From the NCBI GenBank assembly GCA_937951895.1, contig CALFER010000036.1, positions 1 through 64,000 of the forward strand: DNA of 64,000 nucleotides, in the 5' to 3' direction. This document shows positions 18,278 to 25,022 of this stretch, piece by piece. Origin of the DNA: an uncultured bacterium. Lineage in GTDB: Bacteria > CSSED10-310 > CALFER01. Position 1 is the stretch's first letter. Each line of letters starts with the position of its first letter. The position numbers were made by a program, and so were the translations under genes. Below the pieces are notes generated by a model. That model saw only the letters and a program-made list of their open reading frames with translations, was not told the DNA's origin and did not search any database.

Positions 18278-18526
18278 ATGAAAACATCCCACATTGTTTC
18301 TATTAGATGGACAATTGCAGTGATACTGTTGTTTCTCAGTTTCGGTTACTTTATAAGTGCGATTTCTTGTTGGTGGGCGGCTGGAGGTCCACCTAATCCG
18401 GATCCTGAGAAATATTTGCATTGGGGTAATTTTACCTTTGCATTATCATGTTTGTTATTTGTTGGGTTTGTCGTTTTGACAATCCTAAACATAAAATATA
18501 TGAGAAAATTCTGGCATTGTCGATGA
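18278..18526 (+). CDS. Small two-helix membrane protein, candidate immunity protein
   Basis: This 82-residue protein has two clear transmembrane segments (WTIAVILLFLSFGYFISAIS and FALSCLLFVGFVVLTILNI) separated by a short polar loop with WWAAGGPPNPDPEKY. It starts 15 bp after the end of the RHS tip frame, preceded by GGAG (18271-18274). In polymorphic toxin loci the gene directly after the tip usually encodes the cognate immunity protein, often a small membrane protein, and that is the basis of the call. No family is recognised. Confidence 0.55.
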   Translation: MKTSHIVSIRWTIAVILLFLSFGYFISAISCWWAAGGPPNPDPEKYLHWGNFTFALSCLLFVGFVVLTILNIKYMRKFWHCR

Positions 18527-18712
18527 CGTACAGATAAGTTTGCAATTTGGATTAAACGGAGAGTCAGCGTAAACTCCATAGATTCGACCAAAAACTTTAA
18601 AATAGAAAGCAGATTCACTGTATTATCGTTTTGACGCTGACAAGGAAACTTGCTGAACACCTACTCGCCCCAAACGATATTATCGACTATTTCACTGATG
18701 CATTCTTTTATC

Positions 18713-18831
18713 GGCATCGGGGTCGTTCTGGGCTGGACAGAGACGCAATAATCATCTTACCTCCGATCGCGTTTATCCCAAGTTTCATTGATCTGGATTC
18801 CCGCCTTCGCGGGAATGACGTCCTGAGTCAG
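18713..18831. repeat. Dispersed repeat of about 120 bp, family B, copy 1
   Basis: This stretch aligns with 20050-20170 with scattered substitutions, sharing GACGCAA-AATCATCTT, CCGATCGCGTTT and TTTCATTGATCTGGATTCCC, and contains a family A hairpin at 18797-18816. The rest of the gene-free interval 18527-19259 holds only this, the 113-bp repeat and a run of GATTCCGATA-like words near 19040. Confidence 0.75.
18797..18816. repeat. Short palindromic repeat, family A, copy 2
   Basis: ATTCCCGCCTTCGCGGGAAT, a hairpin with a 7-bp stem, lies inside the family B repeat. Confidence 0.8.
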
Positions 18832-18878
18832 AACTCGATTCCGAGTCTCGCCTGATGACAGCCCTCTTCGGTCGCTTG

Positions 18879-18991
18879 ATTCCTCTCTACCGCCGATCGA
18901 TCCGCCCGTTCGCTTGTATCTCGATCATACCCCTTAGCTCAAACCCCTCGTTCCGTTCATCCTGAGCCTGTCGAAGGATGAAACGGGTCAT
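18879..18991. repeat. 113-bp dispersed repeat, copy 2
   Basis: This is nearly identical to 15045-15157 with only a few substitutions. On the minus strand both copies read out the peptide IEIQADGRIERR followed by a stop, close to IEVRTDGRIERR at the C-terminus of the 5'-nucleotidase encoded at 20228. Confidence 0.85.
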
Positions 18992-19259
18992 TGATGTGCT
19001 TTGGGAGGCGATCGATCATTACTCGCCGCTCGGTTTCGATCCCGATTCCGATAGCGACCCCGACTCCGAATCATTCATTATTAGGTAGCTCTTTCTCATG
19101 TTGTGGATGGAATGTAAACAGCCGGAGAACAGCACATTATTCAGTCTCTGTCGTACTGCCCGGCAAAAATCCTGTCTCGTGATTCGTTCCGAGTGTTGCT
19201 TGATGTGGAGTGTCATGTGCGCAATGGGAACAGATTGAATTCCGGAATGCACGACGGTC

Positions 19260-19289
19260 TTGGATCGATCCCGAACCCTGTGGTATGAT
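19260..19289 (+). promoter_or_regulatory. Promoter of the intact HEPN/MNT pair
   Basis: TTGGAT (19260-19265) and TATGAT (19284-19289) are 18 bp apart, ending 17 bp before the MNT start codon, with AAGAGG between them and the start. Confidence 0.55.
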
Positions 19290-19306
19290 CACGTCAAGAG
19301 GTGCTG

Positions 19307-19624
19307 ATGGAAATCGGGAACAGTTCACTTGAGAATTTAATCAGGCAAATCGTCTCGGAAGCTAAACCGCTGAGAATCGTTCTGTTTGGCTCAGCAGTGA
19401 AAAAGGGTATTACCGACGCAGGTGATCTGGATTTGATGGTGGTGGTGCCTGATGGTACGCATTGTCGTAAAACGGCTCAGCAGCTATATGTGAACATTCG
19501 AAACATCGGGAAACCGTTCGATCTCATCGTGACTACACCGGAGATTCTTGAACGTCACAAGGATAACATCGGACTGATCTACCGGACAATTCTGTCGGAA
19601 GGCGTGGAATTGTATGTTGCATGA
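19307..19624 (+). CDS. Minimal nucleotidyltransferase (MntA-type antitoxin)
   Basis: This protein of about 105 residues has the nucleotidyltransferase signature IVLFGSAVKKG followed by GDLDLMVVV, giving the GS and DxD residues that bind nucleotide and metal. In characterised type VII pairs this partner adds AMP to the HEPN toxin and neutralises it. ATG 19307 was chosen over GTG 19301 because AAGAGG is better spaced. It overlaps the HEPN gene by 11 bp, so the two are translationally coupled. Unlike the pair at 15.7-16.7 kb it lacks a fused winged helix and both genes are intact. Confidence 0.85.
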   Translation: MEIGNSSLENLIRQIVSEAKPLRIVLFGSAVKKGITDAGDLDLMVVVPDGTHCRKTAQQLYVNIRNIGKPFDLIVTTPEILERHKDNIGLIYRTILSEGVELYVA

Positions 19625-20009
19625 TCCTGTCGCTCCGGGGAGTGCCGGAGATTGGCTGCGGCATGCAAAAAGCGATCTTGACCTCGCTGGAATCGAAAAA
19701 CCGCAGGATGTCCTCTGGGAAAGCCTCTGTTTTCATGCACAGCAAGCAGTAGAAAAGGCTCTGAAGGCTCTTCTCGTGTATTACAGGATTGAGATATCCA
19801 GAACCCACAACATTCGAGTTCTGATCGATATGATCCCACGCGAAATACAGATTCCGGAGTTTGTGGAATCCGCGGCGATGTTGACTGATTATTCCGTCAC
19901 CAGCCGATATCCCGGTGACTACCAGTTCGTCACCGAAACCGAGTATGAAGAATCTGTTAAACTGGCCCGCATGGTCTATGAATGGGCATACCGTTTGATT
20001 TCAGAGTAA
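19614..20009 (+). CDS. HEPN-domain protein (HepT-type toxin)
   Basis: This 131-residue all-helical protein shows the HEPN pattern: DWLRHAKSDLDLA, then LCFHAQQAVEKALKALLVY, then the RTHNIRVLIDMI helix. HEPN proteins of toxin-antitoxin pairs are RNases that act on tRNA or other RNA. The upstream overlapping nucleotidyltransferase is the usual antitoxin partner. The canonical Rx4-6H motif is not obvious; RTH is the nearest candidate, so the catalytic residues are uncertain. It belongs to the HEPN subgroup with the conserved FHAQQAVEKALKA helix. Confidence 0.85.
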   Translation: MLHDPVAPGSAGDWLRHAKSDLDLAGIEKPQDVLWESLCFHAQQAVEKALKALLVYYRIEISRTHNIRVLIDMIPREIQIPEFVESAAMLTDYSVTSRYPGDYQFVTETEYEESVKLARMVYEWAYRLISE

Positions 20010-20138
20010 ACCAAAATCATGCCGGATGTTGTGGCTGCAGATAAATGATACGGTGCTATCGGAGACGTTCCGGGCCGGATATAGACGCAAAAATCATCTT
20101 GTTTCCGATCGCGTTTTTCCCAAATTTCATTGATCTGG

Positions 20139-20205
20139 ATTCCCGCCTTCGCGGGAATGACACCTTGACAAGTGACCGACCCTGGATTCCCGCCTTCGCG
20201 GGAAT
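20139..20205. repeat. Two family A palindromic repeats in tandem
   Basis: ATTCCCGCCTTCGCGGGAAT occurs at 20139-20158 and 20186-20205, just downstream of the 5'-nucleotidase stop. Either could act as a transcription terminator hairpin, although no T-run follows on the minus strand. The segment 20050-20170 is copy 2 of the family B repeat. Confidence 0.75.
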
Positions 20206-20227
20206 GACGTCCTGACTCGATTCCTCT

Positions 20228-21781
20228 CTACCGCCGTTCGATTCGCCCATCCGTTCGCACCTCGATCGTCCCCCTCATCCAGACCGTATCCACAATCAAT
20301 TCCCGTAACGGCAACCCCGTTCGATAGGCCTCCAGCCCCACGAGCATATCGTAGCCGTCTCCCCCCTCAGCCATGAAATCCGTGATCGCCAGCCGATACG
20401 TCGCCCCCGGATCCAACGGTTTCCCGCCGACCTCGATTGCCTCGGGCACACCATCGCCGATCCGGAACCGCAGTCCCGAAACATGCAGAAACCCGCCGTC
20501 CTCATCCGCCCGTGTCCCCCTCACCGATCGCCTCAGCATGGCCTCGATCACGCTCCCCGTCACCTCCACGGTCAGCATTTCGTTCGCGTAAGGCATGGCC
20601 TGGAACACCTCCTCAACGGTGATCGGGCCCTCGTCGATGCTCGCACGCAGGCTCCCGCTGTTGAGGAGCGCGACGTCCGCCCCGGTGTGTTCCCGCATGA
20701 TATCGGTGACCCAGTCTCCGAGATTCGTTTCTTCGTAGCGAATGACGCCGCGATCGCCATCGAGATACACCGCGTTGGTCCCGATGACGGCCTTGAACGA
20801 ATCATCGAGTTTGGCCTGAAACCCGGCCAGATACTCCTCGATGCCCCGATCGCCCTCGATCGTCGCATCGATGGGCAGATACGTCCATGCGGCCACATCC
20901 GCCCTGCGCGTCTTCGGGTCGATCGAAAGGTCCAGCCGTCCGAGATACCGCCCTTTTTCGAACGCCTGAAAAACCGGCACGTCCCCCACGAGCTTCCTCG
21001 GGTTCAGCAGTATCTGATCGTGCCCGCCGATGATCGCTGTCAACCCCGGCAACGCCTGCGCAATCGCCTCGTCGGTTCGCGCTTCACTGTGCGACAGCAG
21101 AATCACCGGTCCGAGTCCTCTCGCGCGTTCATATTCCCTCCGCACGGCCTCGATCGGATCCAACACCTGGAGGTCCTTCACATTCGATGGTTTCGTCGTC
21201 TGCATGAGTTGCTGCGTGGTCACACCGATGACGGTCAGCGTCAGTCCCCGGCCGATATCGATCGCCACGGACGGCGCGCACAGCAGCTCACCTGTCCCTG
21301 CCAGCGCAATATTCGAACTGATGATCGGAAACGTCGCCGCGCCCTTCAGTTTCAGGAAATTGTCAAACCCGAAATCGAATTCATGATTCCCCACGGTCAT
21401 CGCATCGACGCCGATCCGATTGAGTATCTCGATGTCCGGCGCGCCCTTGAACTCGGTCGACATGGGTGTGCCCTGCAGGATATCCCCGGCCACCAGCACC
21501 CGCGTCGCGATCCCTTTCGCTGCATTCTCCGCTTCAATCGACCGGATCAATCCGCCCAGCCGCGCCACGCCGCCCACTTCAACTTTCCGATCGTCCTGTT
21601 TCACCGTAAACGGCATCAGATAGCCATGCAGATCGTTGAAAAACAGAATCGTCAGGTTGAGGGGCTCTCCGGCGTCCCGATGGGAGGGGGTTGCGGCCGT
21701 TTGTGTGTGAATCCCCGGAGAATGAGGTGTACAGGACACCACACCGCATAAAATGATCATGACAGGGGCGATGCTTGTCAT
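20228..21781 (-). CDS. 5'-nucleotidase / 2',3'-cyclic phosphodiesterase lipoprotein (UshA family)
   Basis: The N-terminus MTSIAPVMIILCGVVSC is a short lipoprotein signal with the lipidated Cys at residue 17. The metallophosphatase domain has FFNDLHGYL, VLVAGDILQGT, GNHEFDFG, the SHSEA segment and IGGHDQ, the dimetal ligands of the family. The C-terminal domain has LGDWVTDIMRE, LNSGSLRAS and FQAMPYANEM, the substrate-binding half. It would hydrolyse extracytoplasmic nucleotides for salvage. The start is uncertain: ATG 21781 lies inside a palindromic repeat and lacks basic residues before the hydrophobic segment, while ATG 21891 would add 36 residues translated largely from repeats. The 3' end recurs elsewhere as a dispersed repeat. 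Confidence 0.88.
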   Translation of the reverse strand: MTSIAPVMIILCGVVSCTPHSPGIHTQTAATPSHRDAGEPLNLTILFFNDLHGYLMPFTVKQDDRKVEVGGVARLGGLIRSIEAENAAKGIATRVLVAGDILQGTPMSTEFKGAPDIEILNRIGVDAMTVGNHEFDFGFDNFLKLKGAATFPIISSNIALAGTGELLCAPSVAIDIGRGLTLTVIGVTTQQLMQTTKPSNVKDLQVLDPIEAVRREYERARGLGPVILLSHSEARTDEAIAQALPGLTAIIGGHDQILLNPRKLVGDVPVFQAFEKGRYLGRLDLSIDPKTRRADVAAWTYLPIDATIEGDRGIEEYLAGFQAKLDDSFKAVIGTNAVYLDGDRGVIRYEETNLGDWVTDIMREHTGADVALLNSGSLRASIDEGPITVEEVFQAMPYANEMLTVEVTGSVIEAMLRRSVRGTRADEDGGFLHVSGLRFRIGDGVPEAIEVGGKPLDPGATYRLAITDFMAEGGDGYDMLVGLEAYRTGLPLRELIVDTVWMRGTIEVRTDGRIERR

Positions 21782-21867
21782 CGCCCTTCGAGGTGTTGCC
21801 CATATGCGGTGGGCGATGACAAGCATCGCCCTTACGTGTGCAGGGAGGGCGATGACAAGCATCGCCC
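21766..21867. repeat. Three palindromic repeats at the 5' end of the nucleotidase gene
   Basis: Hairpins with arms GGGCGATG and CATCGCCC lie at 21766-21786, 21811-21831 and 21847-21867. The last two share the same orientation and continue with CTTACRTGTGCAG. The first has the opposite loop orientation and contains the proposed start codon. Confidence 0.8.
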
Positions 21868-22055
21868 TTACATGTGCAGCGATTTGATTCATGGGGGGAG
21901 GGCCTTTCCTGGATAGGGGTTGGGTTCCGGGACAGGATAACGGATACAGCCTAATAGAAGGGAGGGGATTTTTCCAGTATGGGGATGGGGAGCGGGGGCA
22001 GTGGGTGTGGGGGATCCCGATATTCCAAAGAGCTGGACTTATCGGACGGACATCT

Positions 22056-22129
22056 CTATATGTCATATAGGTCTTTCCCGTGCTGAAAGAACGGCACGTG
22101 AACAACCCCTGATACACGTGATCAACCCC
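22056..22129. promoter_or_regulatory. Palindrome and paired direct repeats upstream of the M1 gene
   Basis: CTATATGTCATATAG (22056-22070) is a 15-bp palindrome. It is followed by two direct repeats 20 bp apart, CACGTGAACAACCCC (22095-22109) and CACGTGATCAACCCC (22115-22129). They sit in the divergent interval between the nucleotidase and aminopeptidase genes, immediately before the CCGGAGG ribosome site of the latter. They could be regulator sites; no regulator is identified. Confidence 0.4.
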
Positions 22130-22146
22130 CCGGAGGCCCCTGCAAT

Positions 22147-24462
22147 ATGAACAAGTTCCGCCCGATGGTTCTCGCCACCCTGACACTGTGGATCCTGACG
22201 CCCTGCCTGGGATCCGATCCGATTCCGGACCCCGCCGCCTGGGTTGATCAGACCCGCGACATGGCCGCTCGAAAAATGGAAGCGCTCGCCCGGTCTTCGG
22301 CATTCTCATACCGCTCCGACCGCGGCTACGACGTCACCCGCTATGCGCTTTTCCTGACGCCCGATTTCACAACGCGGTCCCTGACGGCCCGCACGGTCGT
22401 CTCGGCGGAAAGCACCATCGATGCCCTTTCCGTTGCCCAATTCGATCTGGGAGACCGCATGACGGTGCTGTCCATCCAGTCGAACGGACAGGATCTGCCA
22501 TTCACCCGCACCGGCAGCCTGCTCGATATCACCCTCGATCACCCATATTCGACGGGCGAAATATTCTCCATCGACATCGTCTATACCGGCACGCCCAGAT
22601 TCTGGACCTTCGTTTTCACCGATCACCAGGGTCTCCCGATGTTTTCGACGATGGCCGAACCGAATGGCGCCCGTGAATGGTGGCCGTGCAACGATCAGCC
22701 GACCGACAAGGCCACCGTCGAGGTTCACGCGACGGTCCCGGACTGGATGGAGATCGCCTCGAACGGTCTCCAGACGGGCGATGTCGATCACGGTGACGGC
22801 ACGCACACGGTGAGCTGGTCCACGGATTACGTCCTCGCCACGTATCTCGTGTCCTGCGCCGGCGCCGATTATGCCCGGATCGACGACACATACGTCTCCC
22901 AGGACGGCCAGACCGAGCTTCCGGTGCCGGTCTTCATCCCGCCGGATCTCGAAGCGCCGGCCCGGATCGATTTCGCCGACACGGTCGACATGATAGGATT
23001 TTTCGCCCGGTCGTTCGGCGAATACCCCTTCATGCTCGAAAAATACGGCCAGGTCGCGGTCAACACCGGCGGAGGCATGGAGCATCAGACGATCACGCAC
23101 ATCAATAAGGAATACATCAGCGGTCACGGCCTGATGAATCTCGTTTCCCACGAACTCGCACACATGTGGTGGGGCGACTGCATCACCATGGAAACCTGGC
23201 CCGATATCTGGCTCAACGAGGGTTTCGCCACCTACTCGGCCGCGCTCTACACGGAATACCGCTTCGGCCCGGCCGCACTCGACGCCATCATGACAGGCTA
23301 CGCGAGCGAACCGTTTGCCGGCACGGTCTACGATCCGGTCCAACTCTTCGGCGATACGGTCTATCTCAAAGGCGCCTGGGTGCTCCACATGCTCCGAGAC
23401 ATGCTCGGGGACGACCTTTTCTTCGACATCCTCCGGACCTACTTCGCGGATGACCGGTTCCGCTTCGGCAATGCCTCGACCGACGACTTCATCTCGCTCT
23501 GCGAAACGGTCTCGGCACGCGATCTCTCCTGGTTCTTCGACCAGTGGCTCCATCGCGTGGACCGCCCCTCGCTCGATGTGTCCTGGGACTACGCTCCCGC
23601 AGGTGAGGGGTTCTCGGTCGCCATCTCGATCGATCAGGTCCAGGACGACGGGCTGTTCTACACACTCCCGATGATCCTGCGCGTCGTGACCGACTCCGGG
23701 GTGTTCGACTCGCCGATCACGCTCGATGCCCTGCACAGCACATTCGATATTTCTGTTGAGGGGATCCCCCGCGCAATCACGCTCGATCCGGACAACCACG
23801 TGCTCAAATGGGTGAACCCCGGCCCGTCGCAGTTCCGGATCACCAACGAACGCCGCCTCGCGTCGGCTGCGTACGGCGCGATCTACTCCGAACAGATCGA
23901 CACGGCAAACGGCACGCCCCCCATCACGATGTCGCTCGTTCAGGGCACGCTGCCCCCCGGTATCACGCTCTCCGCTGATGGAGCGATGTCGGGTTTCCCG
24001 ATCCAATCCGGCACCTACTCCTTCACGCTTCAGGCGGTGGACAGCCGCGGATACCCCATGACGGCGCGCAGCGAACATCTCATCAAGGTCGGCGTGCAGA
24101 AATTCACAGCAGCGCTCGCGTGCAACCAGACGGAGTACGCGTCCGGAGACCGGTTTACGGTCCGATTGTCGCTCGAAAACCGCACCGGGGAACCGCTCGA
24201 TCTGATTCTGTATATGATTCTGGATGTTGCTGACGAATTTCTTTTTATTTCGCCCATCCCTGCGTTTCCCTCGTTTTCTTCTGAACCATTTGGATATGCA
24301 TTTATATCAGATGCCAACTTCACGGCTTCCGCGGACATTTTCGACTTCATCGTCCCGGACTCGGCGGCCGGGATCGACGGCGCATTCCACTGCGGATCGC
24401 TCAATCCGGCCAACGGATCACTCTGGGGCGCGCTCGTCACCGAACCGTTCTCGATCCGGTAG
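22147..24462 (+). CDS. Secreted M1-family metallopeptidase (aminopeptidase) with accessory C-terminal domains
   Basis: This 771-residue exported protein begins with a signal peptide (residues 1-22). An N-terminal beta domain leads to the peptidase core with GGGMEHQ (about residue 309), the zinc motif HELAHMWWG (about 335) and NEGFATYSA with the third zinc-ligand Glu (about 357). The catalytic part is the aminopeptidase N/leukotriene hydrolase type, removing N-terminal residues from peptides outside the cytoplasm. From about residue 590 a putative Ig domain appears (GTLPPGITLSADGAMSGFP). The final 115 residues form a beta-rich domain related to the end of the S8 protease at 27456. It is divergent from the nucleotidase gene. 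Confidence 0.9.
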   Translation: MNKFRPMVLATLTLWILTPCLGSDPIPDPAAWVDQTRDMAARKMEALARSSAFSYRSDRGYDVTRYALFLTPDFTTRSLTARTVVSAESTIDALSVAQFDLGDRMTVLSIQSNGQDLPFTRTGSLLDITLDHPYSTGEIFSIDIVYTGTPRFWTFVFTDHQGLPMFSTMAEPNGAREWWPCNDQPTDKATVEVHATVPDWMEIASNGLQTGDVDHGDGTHTVSWSTDYVLATYLVSCAGADYARIDDTYVSQDGQTELPVPVFIPPDLEAPARIDFADTVDMIGFFARSFGEYPFMLEKYGQVAVNTGGGMEHQTITHINKEYISGHGLMNLVSHELAHMWWGDCITMETWPDIWLNEGFATYSAALYTEYRFGPAALDAIMTGYASEPFAGTVYDPVQLFGDTVYLKGAWVLHMLRDMLGDDLFFDILRTYFADDRFRFGNASTDDFISLCETVSARDLSWFFDQWLHRVDRPSLDVSWDYAPAGEGFSVAISIDQVQDDGLFYTLPMILRVVTDSGVFDSPITLDALHSTFDISVEGIPRAITLDPDNHVLKWVNPGPSQFRITNERRLASAAYGAIYSEQIDTANGTPPITMSLVQGTLPPGITLSADGAMSGFPIQSGTYSFTLQAVDSRGYPMTARSEHLIKVGVQKFTAALACNQTEYASGDRFTVRLSLENRTGEPLDLILYMILDVADEFLFISPIPAFPSFSSEPFGYAFISDANFTASADIFDFIVPDSAAGIDGAFHCGSLNPANGSLWGALVTEPFSIR

Positions 24463-24569
24463 CACTCCATTTCCGGTGTGGAAATTCCGGAAGCAGATCC
24501 GTATAAATGAGAGCATGGACCGGCTCGACATGAACTCGAACAACCGCCTCCCTGGAATGGGCGCTCAAG

Positions 24570-25022
24570 ATGAATCACGCTGAACTGACTCTGATGATCC
24601 GGCATCTGCTCGACAGCCAGCGATTGGCGGTTGTGGCAACCTCGATGGATGTGTCTCCCTACGCGAGTCTTGTGGGATTTCTTCATTCGGAGGATCTCCG
24701 GTCGATCGTCTTCGCCACGCTGCGTGACACCCGGAAATTCCGGAATCTGGTGTCGGACTGCCACGTGTCGCTCCTGATCGACAACCGGAGGAACGATGCG
24801 TCGGACCTGTATGAGGCTTCGGCGGTGACGATCATGGGGACGGCCTCCGAGATCACCGATTCCGTTGCGCTCGCCGACATCTCCGCCCGGTTTCTCGCCA
24901 AACATCCCTGTCTGTCCGAGTTCATCCGGTCGCCGAATTGCGCGTTGATCTCCGTCGACATTCTTCAGTATCACTATGTGAACCGGTTTCAGAACGTCGT
25001 GATGATGGAGTTTTCACGATGA
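24570..25022 (+). CDS. Pyridoxamine 5'-phosphate oxidase-fold flavoprotein
   Basis: This 150-residue protein has the split-barrel FMN-binding pattern: QRLAVVATSMDVSPYASLVGF near the N-terminus, then DTRKFRNLVSDCHVSLLIDNR and AVTIMGTASEI. Such proteins bind FMN or related cofactors and act as small oxidoreductases. The substrate cannot be predicted. The stop overlaps the next gene's start as ATGA, so function with the phosphotransferase-like enzyme is likely. Its ribosome site is weak. Confidence 0.8.
   Translation: MNHAELTLMIRHLLDSQRLAVVATSMDVSPYASLVGFLHSEDLRSIVFATLRDTRKFRNLVSDCHVSLLIDNRRNDASDLYEASAVTIMGTASEITDSVALADISARFLAKHPCLSEFIRSPNCALISVDILQYHYVNRFQNVVMMEFSR

Noticed and set aside
20139..20205. 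Repeated palindromes considered as a CRISPR array
   Set aside because: There are only two units here, the hairpin is 20 bp, and the same sequence occurs singly elsewhere in the window as a dispersed element.
21892..22309. N-terminal extension of the 5'-nucleotidase frame up to 22309
   Set aside because: It would run into the M1 gene on the other strand, has no signal or domain features, and would bury the lipoprotein signal peptide about 190 residues inside the protein.
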